DNA of 64,000 nucleotides from Mesorhizobium sp. B4-1-4. Lineage in GTDB: Bacteria; Pseudomonadota; Alphaproteobacteria; Rhizobiales; Rhizobiaceae. The translations under genes were made by a program, and so were the position numbers. The notes below the pieces were generated by a model, which did not search any database, was not told the origin of the DNA, and saw only the letters and a program-made list of their open reading frames with translations. Shown here piece by piece: positions 44,478 through 53,723 of the stretch. The stretch is from the NCBI RefSeq assembly GCF_006439395.2, contig NZ_CP083950.1, positions 6,209,177-6,273,176 of the forward strand, read 5' to 3'. Numbering within the stretch: the first letter of the stretch is position 1; each line of letters begins with the position of its first letter.

Positions 44478-45668
44478 ATGAACGCTTTCATCGCGCACAT
44501 TTCAGAGGAGTTGAACGACCTCAAGTCGGCCGGCCTCTACAAGTCCGAGCGCGTCATCACCTCCTTGCAGTCGTCACAGGTCACGGTCGAGAATGGAACC
44601 ACGGTCTTGAATTTTTGCGCCAACAACTATCTCGGCCTGGCCGACAGTCCTGACCTGCGCGAGGCGGCGAAGCAGGCGCTCGACCGCTATGGCTACGGCA
44701 TGGCCTCGGTGCGGTTCATCTGCGGCACGCAGGAGGAGCACAAGCAACTCGAGGCGACGATCTCGTCTTTCCTCGGCATGGAGGACACGATCCTTTACGG
44801 CTCGTGCTTCGACGCCAATGGCGGCTTGTTCGAGGCGCTGCTCGGCGAGGAAGACGCCATCATCTCCGACGCGCTGAATCACGCCTCGATCATCGACGGC
44901 GTCAGGCTATCCAAGGCCAAGCGCTTTCGTTACGCCAACAACGACATGGCCGACTTGGAAGCGCGGCTGAAGGAAGCGAAGGATTGCCGCTTCCGGCTGA
45001 TCGCCACGGACGGCGTGTTTTCCATGGATGGCATCATCGCCAACCTGAAAGGCGTCTGCGATCTCGCCGACAAATATGATGCGATGGTGATGGTCGACGA
45101 TAGCCATGCGGTTGGCTTCGTCGGCAAAAATGGCCGCGGCTCGGCCGAGCATTGCGGCGTCGAGGGCAGAGTGGACATCATCACCGGCACGCTTGGCAAG
45201 GCGCTCGGTGGCGCTTCCGGCGGCTACACATCGGGGAAGAAACAGGTGGTCGACTGGCTGCGCCAGCGCTCGCGGCCCTATCTCTTTTCCAACACGCTGA
45301 TGCCGGCGATCGCCGGCGCCTCGATCAAGGTGTTCGACTTGATCCGCAATGGTCACGCGTTGCGCGAACACCTCTATTCCAACGCGGCGCGTTTCAGGTC
45401 CGAGATGGGCAAGCTCGGCTTCACGCTGGCCGGCGCCGACCATCCGATCATCCCGGTGATGCTGGGCGACGCGACATTGGCGCAGGAGATGGCGGCGCGC
45501 ATGCTGAAGCGCGGCATCTACGTCGTCGGCTTCGGGTTTCCCGTCGTACCGAAGGGCCAGGCGCGGATTCGCACGCAAATGTCCGCCGCGCATTCTTTGA
45601 GGGACGTCGACCAGTGTGTCGAGGCCTTTGCCGAAGTTGGCAGGGAAGTGGGTGTTGTCGCGCCTTAA
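44478..45668 (+). CDS. kbl: Glycine C-acetyltransferase (2-amino-3-ketobutyrate CoA ligase)
   Basis: A 396-residue PLP enzyme of the alpha-oxoamine synthase family that splits 2-amino-3-ketobutyrate with CoA into glycine and acetyl-CoA. Diagnostic segments are NFCANNYLGLADSPDLREAA, GYGMASVRFICGTQEEHKQL, VMVDDSHAVGFVG and the Schiff-base lysine in TGTLGKALGGASGGY. The ATG at 44478 (MNAFIAHISEELNDLKSAGL) aligns with known Kbl starts. Its codons are clearly richer in G and C than those of its neighbours, like a housekeeping chromosomal gene. The usual partner, threonine dehydrogenase, is absent from the window. Confidence 0.94.
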   Translation: MNAFIAHISEELNDLKSAGLYKSERVITSLQSSQVTVENGTTVLNFCANNYLGLADSPDLREAAKQALDRYGYGMASVRFICGTQEEHKQLEATISSFLGMEDTILYGSCFDANGGLFEALLGEEDAIISDALNHASIIDGVRLSKAKRFRYANNDMADLEARLKEAKDCRFRLIATDGVFSMDGIIANLKGVCDLADKYDAMVMVDDSHAVGFVGKNGRGSAEHCGVEGRVDIITGTLGKALGGASGGYTSGKKQVVDWLRQRSRPYLFSNTLMPAIAGASIKVFDLIRNGHALREHLYSNAARFRSEMGKLGFTLAGADHPIIPVMLGDATLAQEMAARMLKRGIYVVGFGFPVVPKGQARIRTQMSAAHSLRDVDQCVEAFAEVGREVGVVAP

Positions 45669-45830
45669 ATAGCTGCGATTAAGATCATGTAACCAAATCG
45701 GCTGTACATGGCATATGGATGCCCACCATATGCGCAAACGGTTGGTAAAGGCGGCGCATATGCGCCAACTTCGCGGGCTACGGGCAACGTCGCCTTGTGC
45801 TCGATGCGCTAAAAGCTGCGCAATCCCAGA
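45669..45830. other. Intergenic between convergent kbl and M24 genes
   Basis: About 160 bases between two convergent stops. Transcription termination is expected here, but no strong hairpin with a T-run was seen by eye. Confidence 0.3.
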
Positions 45831-46994
45831 TCAGCGGATCGTGGGGAGCTCCCTGGGGGCACGCACAGTCAGCAATTTAGCGCCATCCGCTGTAATCAGT
45901 ACGGTTTCCTCGTGTAGCACAATCTTGCCGGGCTCGTACTCCAGCGCAGGCTCGATGCATAGCACCATTCCCGGGGCGAGCACTGTGTCATCCCCGAGCC
46001 TGACTGAGGGTGGTTCCGTGACCCGCAAACCGAGACCGTGGCCCATCCGGCCGTTGCTATTAAGCTCGCGGTCGTCGGATGACAGCGCCTTCGCCATTTG
46101 TTCGAAGATCGAGCCGGCAGTCGCGCCTGGCACGGCTGCGCGTAGTCCGACCTCGTTGGCTTCCCAGACACGCTCGTGGGCGGCCAGCAACGCGTCGCTG
46201 ACCCGGCCGACCCGGTAGTTGCGGTCATAATCACAGAAGTAGCTGTCGAAAACAGTGCCGGTGTCGATGAACAGCAGGTCACCTTCTGTGAGCTGGCGAT
46301 CGCGTACTGCGCCGGTGATGCCATCTGGCCCGCCCCGCCCTGACCGGCAGATCGTAATTGGAAGCTGATCGGCTCCTTCCTCCAGCAGGCGCACCCGGAA
46401 CTTCCGTTGGATGATCCGCTCGCTGTCCCCGATGCTGACGAAATCTGTGACCGCAGTGAACACCGCGCCTGCAATGTCGATTGCCTGTTGGATTTTGCCC
46501 ACCTCAGCATCACTCTTGATCATCCTTAACGTCCATATGAGCCTCGCACCGTCCACCAACTCGACGCCGGACACCTTTTGCGAGATGTCATTGAGCTGAT
46601 TCACCGGGATCCCGAGGCGAGTCTCATGACCGAACTCCGCCGCCACACGCCCGTAGCGCCGCGGCAGAGCCCTTATAGCTTCGGCGACGATAGTCGTCCC
46701 TTCGTCTTCCGGCCGCGGCGATGGCCAGGATCGGACGGAAGATACCCACGTGTCCCGTATGAGGGCTTCCGCGATGGCTGGTATGATGGCCAGTGGCTCC
46801 CCGGATGCCGGTATGAGGAGGAACCAGGGCCGAGTCAGGCTCTCGCCGAAGTTGGATTCGATGCCGGCAAAGTAACGGTAGTTATCCACTGAGGTGACCA
46901 GCAGTCCGTCCAGGCGGTCCTTGGCCATGAGGGCCTGCGCGCGCGTAACCCTGGCTTGGAACTCAGAATGCTCGAAACTGCGGGATGACATCAT
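45831..46994 (-). CDS. M24 family metallopeptidase, Xaa-Pro dipeptidase type
   Basis: A 387-residue prolidase-fold enzyme that, unlike its two M24 relatives in this window, keeps all metal ligands: FIDTGTVFDSYFCDYDRNYR (two Asp), GRMGHGLGLRV (His), MVLCIEPALEYEPG (Glu) and VLHEETVLITADGAKLL (Glu). The N-terminal domain contains LVTSVDNYRYFAGIESNFGE. The open frame extends to 47090, but the ATGs at 46994 and 46991 (MMSSRSFEHSEFQARV) are the likely starts. It should hydrolyse Xaa-Pro dipeptides or related amides in the cytoplasm. It is transcribed towards kbl. Confidence 0.88.
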   Translation of the reverse strand: MMSSRSFEHSEFQARVTRAQALMAKDRLDGLLVTSVDNYRYFAGIESNFGESLTRPWFLLIPASGEPLAIIPAIAEALIRDTWVSSVRSWPSPRPEDEGTTIVAEAIRALPRRYGRVAAEFGHETRLGIPVNQLNDISQKVSGVELVDGARLIWTLRMIKSDAEVGKIQQAIDIAGAVFTAVTDFVSIGDSERIIQRKFRVRLLEEGADQLPITICRSGRGGPDGITGAVRDRQLTEGDLLFIDTGTVFDSYFCDYDRNYRVGRVSDALLAAHERVWEANEVGLRAAVPGATAGSIFEQMAKALSSDDRELNSNGRMGHGLGLRVTEPPSVRLGDDTVLAPGMVLCIEPALEYEPGKIVLHEETVLITADGAKLLTVRAPRELPTIR

Positions 46995-47547
46995 GGAACA
47001 CCATTGTTGCGGCGTGCGTACCGACTGCCGCGTGTTGATTGCTAGCCGACTGCGCGTGACGGCGGTCGTCATGATATATGCGCTCGGCAAGGTTTGAGGT
47101 CAAAACCGCTCCTGGAATGATGCAAACCTTTCAACCCAGCGGCTGAACCCTCTCAATTGCTGCAAACTCGCGCCCCACCGTAGCGCCTAACCGATAGGTG
47201 CCCCGCCGGCTCGGTGTTGCTTCCCAGCCGGGGGACGAGAAACCGGCCTTCTCGATCGCGAGCATTGCCGAGCCCCGTCGCTGTCAGACGTATTGCCACT
47301 TATGCCCACCGCGCCCAACAGCGTGCCCTGGCCAATGGCTCGTCGCTTGACATCGTCGCGTGTCATGGGAGCAAATGATTCATCAACATGACATTGTATC
47401 ACATGCATCTCTGATGTATGGGTGAAGCTTGCAGAAATGCCCATTGGAAACGTCGTATCCGAACCAAATTGAGTTTGCTGACATGGCCCGCGCCCGGTCT
47501 TAAGCCTCATCACCAACGAAACCCGCGACCCATGGAACCTAGAAGCT
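46995..47547 (-). pseudogene. Gap with a possible GlcG/HbpS-like remnant
   Basis: On the minus strand, 47420-47130, two frames read RRAIGQGTLLGAVGISGNTS then DSDGA, and after a frameshift AMLAIEKAGFSSPGW. The VGAVGVSGxTxxxD pattern followed by an alpha helix is typical of the last part of GlcG/HbpS-family proteins. The N-terminal half is not recognisable. The rest of the gap should carry the promoters of the M24 gene and of the DMFase-like operon. Confidence 0.35.
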
Positions 47548-47874
47548 ATGGCTATTGATCATGAGCGAGACCTCGGTCTTGCTAGAGAATTTTGGCAAAA
47601 CCCCTTCTCCATTCACAGCCCAGCACTCGCAGCATTGATGAGAGAGCTGCGTCGCGAAGATCCGGCGAATCGCCACTTTCTCCTTCTGGTCGACCCTGGA
47701 AGGAAGTGGATGCTGGCAAGAACTGACAGCCATAGCGCGACCGGCTTCAGTTTCTACGAGGACAAACTCTTCGATTCGCCAGAAGAGGCTGAGTGGGAGA
47801 TTTTTCGTCTTCGATGGAAGAGGATCACGGGTCGTGAGCTTCCTCTTTCGTTTGAACGCGGAGCGAATCAATGA
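47548..47874 (+). CDS. Putative N,N-dimethylformamidase-type small (alpha) subunit
   Basis: A 108-residue protein just upstream of, and overlapping by 4 bases (ATGA), the large subunit gene. N,N-dimethylformamidases have a small helical alpha subunit of about 130 residues. The pattern here, NPFSIHSPALAALMRELRRE, then FLLLVDPGRKWMLART, then KLFDSPEEAEWEIFRLRWKR, runs parallel to that alpha subunit as I remember it (NPFGYRKHPSPYL..., a middle strand, then a TEEEAMHAVFLRR-like helix). The similarity is weak, and the overlap with the large subunit is the stronger argument. No signal peptide. Confidence 0.6.
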   Translation: MAIDHERDLGLAREFWQNPFSIHSPALAALMRELRREDPANRHFLLLVDPGRKWMLARTDSHSATGFSFYEDKLFDSPEEAEWEIFRLRWKRITGRELPLSFERGANQ

Positions 47875-50099
47875 GCGACAATGTGCCTGAACTCAGAGTG
47901 GTGGGATATACGGATCGTCCTAACTATCACGCTGGAGATCAGATATCCGTTTACGTCAGTGCCTTGGGTCGCGATGTCGCATATCGACCGAAGGTCGTTG
48001 AGCTTGTCTGCGCCAGCTCTGACATCAAAGGTCCTGGTTTGCAGGAGCGAGAAACAAGCTTCGCAATGCTGCAGCCTAAGGTGGCAACGCAGCAAGCTAC
48101 GCTCACCGGCTCCTTCATTCAGACAAGCTTCACGCCCTCGCCGGATGTCTCGTTTTATTCGCTTGGGGCGATTATGAAGCCTTCAAAGCCAATGAACCGG
48201 CGCCAGGCGCTCCTGTCCACCCTGCGCGCCGATGATGGAACTGGTCTTAGCCTGTACCTCAATGAAGACGGATATCTGTGCCTCCGCATCGCTACAGATG
48301 CCGTCGTTATCGACCATCAAGGGCCGTTCGTGGAGGTCGGAGAATGGCAACTCGCCGCGGCCGAGATCGACGTGGCGGCGGATACTATTACGCTCCGCAC
48401 ATCTCGCGCTGGTGTCAACTCGACAAGGTCGCGGCCGGCGGATATGCGCGTTACCAACATGGGTGCAGAACGGTTTGAATTTTTCGGCACTGATTTGCGT
48501 ATTGCCGCCGACCATTGCGCCTCCGGACCTTCAGAGGATGGAACAAACTGCTTCGACGGAAAGTTAGAAGCTCCCGCCATTTTCTACCGCAGATTGACCG
48601 TTGTTGAATGGTTGAAGTGGGAACAGGGGCAACCTCCCGCAGATGCCGCCGCATGCTGGGATTTCTCGATTGGAATGAAGACTTCAATAGTGACGGATAT
48701 ATCGGGTAACGGACACCCAGGGCGGTGTATGCAGCTACCCGCTCGTGCGGTCACGGGGGCGCGGTGGACGGGAACTTGCCACTCTTGGGAACTTCACCCC
48801 GAACAGTACGCAGCGATTAAATTTCATTCTGACGATCAGTTCGATTGCGGCTGGGATGTCTCATTCGAAATAGAGATCCCGGAAGACTGCCCAAGTTCCG
48901 TCTATGCCATAAAGCTCGAGAATGCGAGCGTTCCTGAGTATATCGTTTTCTTCGTGTCGCCATCTGAAGGTGAAAGATGTCAAGACGTCGTTTACCTAGC
49001 GTCGACGGCCAACTATCTTGCCTACGCGAACTGGGGGCTGTTCGATCGGCTGGAATACTTTGAGCCGGCACGGGGACGATTGACCTGCGCTGGGCCCGAG
49101 GATGTCGCACTGTACTGCAACCCGCGGTTCCAGAAGTCTGCCTACGATTACCATAAGGATCGGTCTGGAATTAGATACTCTTCATGGCGGCGCCCAATAT
49201 TTAATCTGCGGCCTGACACTCGGCTCTCCAGTTTTTCAGGAGATAGCTTTGTGCTGTCCTGGCTAGATGCAATCGGGCAGGCTCACGACGTTGTAACCGA
49301 CCACGACTTGCATCAGCGAGGTGCTCACGCTCTTGACGGATGCAAGGTGCTGATCACCGGTTGCCATCCAGAATATTGGTCGACTCCCATGGTTGCGGCC
49401 TTGCAGGCTTTTCAGGAATCAGGCGGCAGTCTTATGTACCTAGGCGCAAATGGGATGTATTGGCGCATCGCGTTTAGCGAAGAATGGCCCAATGCAATAG
49501 AGGTGCGTCGATCCCAAGGCGGTTCCGGGGCCTGGAAGAGCGAGCCTGGCGAAGATTGCTTGGCTTTTACCGGCGAAACGGGCGGGATTTGGCGTAACAA
49601 CGGGGCAGCGTGTTATCGTCTGCTCGGTGTGGGTACAACCGCGATGGGCTTTGATTTTGCTACACCCTTCTATCGCAATCCGGCCTCCTACGATGGCAGG
49701 GCGAACTTCATTTTCGAAGGCGTGAAGGGGGAGGTCATTGGCGACTTCGGAATAGGATTTGGAGGCGCGGCTGGTCAAGAGATCGATCGATGGGATCCAG
49801 ATCTCGGCTCGCCAAAGCATGCGCTCGTCTTGGCATCATCCAAAGGCCATTCCGACAATATGCTCGGTGTGTTGGAGGACTTTGTAAACACTACATTAGC
49901 AGCAGGCGGGACGATGAATGCCAAGGTCCGGGCTGATATGGTGTTCTTCGAGACGGGGTTCGGTGGTGCGGTGTTCTCGACATCCTCGATCTGCTGGCCG
50001 TCCGCGCTTCCTATCAATGGCTTTGACAACGACGTCGCAACCATCACGACCAATGTTCTCAAACGCTTCCTCAAGCCGGAAAAATTCGATCTACCTTGA
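47871..50099 (+). CDS. N,N-dimethylformamidase-like large (beta) subunit
   Basis: A 742-residue protein close to the length of the DMFase large subunit (about 760). An N-terminal beta-rich domain (PNYHAGDQISVYVSALGRDV) is followed by a laminin-G-like domain with GTGLSLYLNEDGYLCLRIAT. The C-terminal half carries the family's conserved parts: VVYLASTANYLAYANWG, FVLSWLDAIGQAHDVVTDHD, LITGCHPEYWSTPMVAALQA, GGSLMYLGANGMYWRI, and GDFGIGFGGAAGQEIDRWD. In the studied enzyme an iron held by two Tyr and one Glu hydrolyses dimethylformamide; the HPEY glutamate is a good candidate ligand here. The natural substrate may be another N-substituted amide. An SDR gene follows. Confidence 0.85.
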   Translation: MSDNVPELRVVGYTDRPNYHAGDQISVYVSALGRDVAYRPKVVELVCASSDIKGPGLQERETSFAMLQPKVATQQATLTGSFIQTSFTPSPDVSFYSLGAIMKPSKPMNRRQALLSTLRADDGTGLSLYLNEDGYLCLRIATDAVVIDHQGPFVEVGEWQLAAAEIDVAADTITLRTSRAGVNSTRSRPADMRVTNMGAERFEFFGTDLRIAADHCASGPSEDGTNCFDGKLEAPAIFYRRLTVVEWLKWEQGQPPADAAACWDFSIGMKTSIVTDISGNGHPGRCMQLPARAVTGARWTGTCHSWELHPEQYAAIKFHSDDQFDCGWDVSFEIEIPEDCPSSVYAIKLENASVPEYIVFFVSPSEGERCQDVVYLASTANYLAYANWGLFDRLEYFEPARGRLTCAGPEDVALYCNPRFQKSAYDYHKDRSGIRYSSWRRPIFNLRPDTRLSSFSGDSFVLSWLDAIGQAHDVVTDHDLHQRGAHALDGCKVLITGCHPEYWSTPMVAALQAFQESGGSLMYLGANGMYWRIAFSEEWPNAIEVRRSQGGSGAWKSEPGEDCLAFTGETGGIWRNNGAACYRLLGVGTTAMGFDFATPFYRNPASYDGRANFIFEGVKGEVIGDFGIGFGGAAGQEIDRWDPDLGSPKHALVLASSKGHSDNMLGVLEDFVNTTLAAGGTMNAKVRADMVFFETGFGGAVFSTSSICWPSALPINGFDNDVATITTNVLKRFLKPEKFDLP

Positions 50100-50226
50100 T
50101 GAACGGGATCCAAATCTTCAGAGATCATAATTTCATTCAGGATAGCCCCAGGCATCCAGGCAAGGCCCAAATCGTTGATGCCAGAACTCTCCAGAAAGTA
50201 AGACAATTATAGGCCGAGAATAGTAG

Positions 50227-51006
50227 ATGATTAATAAAGCATTGGAAAAAGTCGCGGTTGTTTCCGGTGGCACGTCAGGTATCGGTTTCGCCGTGGTCAG
50301 GCGACTTCTGAAGGAAGGTTTCAGGGTTGGCTTTTTCGGATCTTCCGCCGAGAAGGTGCAAAGCGCCCGATCGGAACTGCTGGGAGCCGGTATAGACAAG
50401 GAGAATTTCGTTGCATGCCCCGTCGACCTACGTCACGAAGAGAAAATTGACGAGTTCTTCGATATGGTTGTCGCTCGTTTTGGTGTTATTGGTGCGTTGG
50501 TAAATAACGCGGGTATTTCCCCAAAAAGAGACGGCAAGAAGATCCCGCTGCATGAAACATTGCTGTCAGAATGGCGCGATGTGATTGAAGTTAACCTCAC
50601 TTCTTCGTTAACATGCACACAGAAGGTATTACCATCAATGATAGCGGCCCGCTACGGGCGTATTGTGATGATGGGTTCGATCGCCGCGAGAGCTCTGCCT
50701 CGTTTCGCCGGAACCGCCTACGTCGCCTCGAAAGCGGGCTTGGCTGGCCTTGCCCGTGGCTTGACTTCTGAATATGCGGCATTCGGCATTGTGACTAACA
50801 CCCTGTGTCCAGGCAACATCGCGACAGGGATGACTGGAGACGTAGGATCGCCACAAAACGTCGCCGCTGCCCTTACCATTCCAGCGGGACGCATCGGGCT
50901 GCCCGATGACCTATCTGGACTAGTAGCTTTGCTCTGCTCACCCGAAGCAGAGTTCATAAATGGCGCCACCATAGACGTTACCGGCGGCGAATATATCTGC
51001 CCCTGA
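50227..51006 (+). CDS. Short-chain dehydrogenase/reductase (FabG-like)
   Basis: A 259-residue classical SDR. The cofactor motif is VVSGGTSGIGFAVVRRLLKE, followed by NNAGISPKRDG. The catalytic residues are present: Ser in MMGSIAARALPRF and the YVASK motif (Tyr and Lys). The region CPGNIATGMTGDVGS shapes the substrate pocket. It ends YICP. It probably uses NAD(P) to oxidise or reduce a hydroxyl or keto group. It lies 127 bases after the DMFase-like gene on the same strand and may act on the product of that enzyme, which is inference. Confidence 0.9.
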   Translation: MINKALEKVAVVSGGTSGIGFAVVRRLLKEGFRVGFFGSSAEKVQSARSELLGAGIDKENFVACPVDLRHEEKIDEFFDMVVARFGVIGALVNNAGISPKRDGKKIPLHETLLSEWRDVIEVNLTSSLTCTQKVLPSMIAARYGRIVMMGSIAARALPRFAGTAYVASKAGLAGLARGLTSEYAAFGIVTNTLCPGNIATGMTGDVGSPQNVAAALTIPAGRIGLPDDLSGLVALLCSPEAEFINGATIDVTGGEYICP

Positions 51007-51421
51007 GGCTGGTGAGGGACATATTGCCTCGTTAACTGCAGAGCCAGGCCAACGGACATTCTGCAACGCCATTTCACCGGGCCGGGGTTGTCGGCAGGAA
51101 TAGTCCGTGTGTCCTCCTCCGTGGCTGAAATGGCTCACCCTGCTCCCAGGGCTGACTCTCTATTCGTCAGTTGAAGTCTCATGCGCTTGTCAAGCTTTCC
51201 GCCTCGCCGGGGCGTGACGTTTTTCTCGGGGTATGCTTCCCCGCGGGATCGGCGCTCGTCGCCGTTATGGGGATCAGAAGAATGAGGCGGACAGAGATAC
51301 TGGCTTTGGCGTTGCCGTCGATGCCAAAGGAGTTAATGCGACAAACGTCGTGATAAAAGGCGGCGTCTAAACTGATGTGCAAAATTATTGAAAACCCGAG
51401 GCATTACGCCCGTGAAAAATG
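51007..51421. other. Intergenic between convergent SDR and permease genes
   Basis: About 415 bases without a recognisable gene on either strand. Frames such as 51171-51353 look like chance. A missing amino-acid ABC ATPase gene would be expected here, downstream of the permease genes, but no Walker motif is present in any frame. Confidence 0.5.
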
Positions 51422-52507
51422 CTACACGAGTCTTCTTTCTATGTACTTGCTGTATCTCGACATTGAGAAGCAAAATATAAAGTAGATCAGCGAGATCGTT
51501 ATGAACATCTCCAGGCCAAAACCTTGCCACGCGGGGTCGACGATCGACGCTTTCCCGGAGGATAGGAGGTCGAAGATGCCGACGACCAGGACCAGCGACG
51601 TGCTCTTGAAGATGGAGATTGCAGTACTGACCAGCGGCGGAAGTGCGTTTCGCAATGCCTGGGGAAGAATGATAAGCATCTGGATCCGCCAGTAGCGCAG
51701 CCCGAGTGCCATTGCCCCTTCAACCTGGCCAGACGGCACGCTCTGCAGGCCGCCGCGTACCACTTCCGCGATATAGGCGGCGGAAAACAGAATCAGCGCC
51801 AGTTGCGCACGCAACAGCTTGTCGATGTCGATGCCTTGGGGAAGGAAGAGGGGGAACACAAAGCTCGCCATGAACAGAAGGCTGACCAAGGGCACTCCAC
51901 GGATGAGCTCAATATAGCCGATACACATGATCCGGATCGCCGGCAAGGCGGTTGCCTGACGGCCCAGGGCGACAAGGATGCCGGCCGGAAAGGCTGCGAG
52001 AATACCGAAAGTCGACAAAAGCAGCGTAACCGGAAGGCCGCCCCATTTGTCCTGCGGCACGAAGGAAAGGCCGGCGACGCCGCCCCACATCAGAACCGCT
52101 ACGGCGACGAGTCCAGCTACCCAGACGAGCAGGAGACCGCGCCTCCAGCATGCGGGGATGGCGCTGATGACATAGAGGCCGATGAGGAGCACACATGCCG
52201 TTGCTGGTCGCCATTGCGCCTCGTAAGGGTAGGTGGCGAAGAGCATGAAACGGTACTTCTCGCCGACCAGCGCCCAGCAGGCGCCGTCATGAACGGCACG
52301 GCAGGGACTCGAATCGCCCGGGGGAGCCGTCCACACGGCATTGAGTACCGACCAGTCGAGGAAGCGGGTGAGCACGGCGAGAGCGACCAGCGAAAGTAAG
52401 ATCGTGGTCAGGCCGCTTGCAACCCCGGCGAAGAAATTCGCTCGTACCCAGCCCGACATGCGGCCGAGCCTGCCTTGGTCTCGGCTTTTGTACAGCACCA
52501 GCGTCAT
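51422..52507 (-). CDS. Polar amino acid ABC transporter permease, AapM type
   Basis: A 361-residue inner-membrane permease of the general amino acid (AapQM) type, longer than ordinary HisMQ proteins because of an extra N-terminal part. Signatures are IRGVPLVSLLFMASFVFPLF, LFSAAYIAEVVRGGLQSVPS, the EAA-type loop GQVEGAMALGLRYWRIQMLI and IFKSTSLVLVVGIFDLL. The frame is open upstream, but the ATG at 52507 overlaps the previous stop (ATGA) and starts MTLVLYKSRDQG, the natural N-terminus. It pairs with the AapQ-type protein before it. Confidence 0.9.
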   Translation of the reverse strand: MTLVLYKSRDQGRLGRMSGWVRANFFAGVASGLTTILLSLVALAVLTRFLDWSVLNAVWTAPPGDSSPCRAVHDGACWALVGEKYRFMLFATYPYEAQWRPATACVLLIGLYVISAIPACWRRGLLLVWVAGLVAVAVLMWGGVAGLSFVPQDKWGGLPVTLLLSTFGILAAFPAGILVALGRQATALPAIRIMCIGYIELIRGVPLVSLLFMASFVFPLFLPQGIDIDKLLRAQLALILFSAAYIAEVVRGGLQSVPSGQVEGAMALGLRYWRIQMLIILPQALRNALPPLVSTAISIFKSTSLVLVVGIFDLLSSGKASIVDPAWQGFGLEMFITISLIYFIFCFSMSRYSKYIERRLV

Positions 52508-53634
52508 TTTGCCCCTCCCACGACCGCCACGCGTAGGTTCAGCCAGTTCATAAAGGTCGAAATTGAAAGGTTGACCAGTAGGAACGCGCCCATAATGATC
52601 GCGACGCATTCGATCGCGCGACCGGTGTCGGTGATGATGCTGTTGGCGACCGCGACCAGATCTGGATAGCCGATGGCTATGGCAAGCGACGTCATCTTGG
52701 CGAGGTCGAGATACTGGTTGGTAACGGGCGGAATCATCAAGCGCAGCGCCTGCGGGAGGACCACAAGGCGTAAAGTCCAGCTGCGCCGTAGGCCGAGCGC
52801 TGCGGCGGCCTCCCATTGCCCTTTCGGTACGGAGAGAATGCCGCTCCGAACGATCTCGGCGATGAATGACGCATAGTAGATGGTCAAGCCGAGAACAAGC
52901 GCCGTCAGCTCCGGCGAGATGGTGCGGCCACCGACGAAGGCGCGTCCTTCCAATACCGGCAGCGTGATTGTCATAGAAGCCAGGCCGACCATCGTGCAAA
53001 CAAACGCCACGGCGAGGCATCCCTTCACGCCGGCACGCGATACGGGGCCGGATGTGAAGGGGCGCATTGTCATTCCGGTCACCAGGAGCGCGGCTGCACC
53101 CGCGAAGAGCGTCATTGAACTGAAGCCGAGATTAATTGCTGGGATCACAAGCCCTCGATTGGAGAGGAACGCTAGGTTGCCGACTGAAAGCGCTGTGCGC
53201 AGCGAGGGCAGGCGTTGCAGGACGAGATAGATCACAAACAGATGCGCAAGCAGAGGGACGTTGCGCACGAACTCGACATAGGCGGCGGCGAGGCGGGACG
53301 CGACATAGTTGCCGGACAGCCGGGCAACGCCGAGAACGGTGCCGAGGATCGTGGCCAGAAGAATGCCGAACGCCGCCACCAGAACCGTGTTGAGGAGCCC
53401 GACCAGAAGCGCCCGGTAGTTGGCGTCTCCGGGCGCATAATCGATCAGGGTTTCTCCGATCGGAATGTTGGCGGGACGCAACAGGAAGTCTAGACCGAAA
53501 CCGGCACGGCGCGCATCGAAATTACCGATCGCATTCCAAAAGAACCAACCGGCCAGAGTGGCGACGGTGCCCACCGCAAGCATCTGCCAGGCGATGCGGC
53601 GATTGTGGGGATCCTGTAAGGAAAACCGGTTCAT
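52504..53634 (-). CDS. Polar amino acid ABC transporter permease, AapQ type
   Basis: A 376-residue permease of the general amino acid importer. It begins MNRFSLQDPHNRRIAWQMLA, has FVRNVPLLAHLFVIYLVLQR, IYYASFIAEIVRSGILSVPK, the EAA-type loop GQWEAAAALGLRRSWTLRLV and LAKMTSLAIAIGYPDLVAVA. Aap importers carry a broad range of L-amino acids in rhizobia. The ATG at 53634 is preferred over the longer frame to 53661. It lies 90 bases after the binding-protein gene and overlaps the AapM-type gene. Confidence 0.9.
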   Translation of the reverse strand: MNRFSLQDPHNRRIAWQMLAVGTVATLAGWFFWNAIGNFDARRAGFGLDFLLRPANIPIGETLIDYAPGDANYRALLVGLLNTVLVAAFGILLATILGTVLGVARLSGNYVASRLAAAYVEFVRNVPLLAHLFVIYLVLQRLPSLRTALSVGNLAFLSNRGLVIPAINLGFSSMTLFAGAAALLVTGMTMRPFTSGPVSRAGVKGCLAVAFVCTMVGLASMTITLPVLEGRAFVGGRTISPELTALVLGLTIYYASFIAEIVRSGILSVPKGQWEAAAALGLRRSWTLRLVVLPQALRLMIPPVTNQYLDLAKMTSLAIAIGYPDLVAVANSIITDTGRAIECVAIIMGAFLLVNLSISTFMNWLNLRVAVVGGAK

Positions 53635-53723
53635 CGGCACGCCGCGTCCATTACAATCCATAGGGCATCAAAGATGACGCGGTGAGCAGCGGCGGAGAAT
53701 TTTCGGTTCCGCGCCGCTGGCCG

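Noticed and set aside
51007..51421. Possible missing amino-acid ABC ATPase gene
   Set aside because: No frame on either strand contains a Walker A or signature motif.
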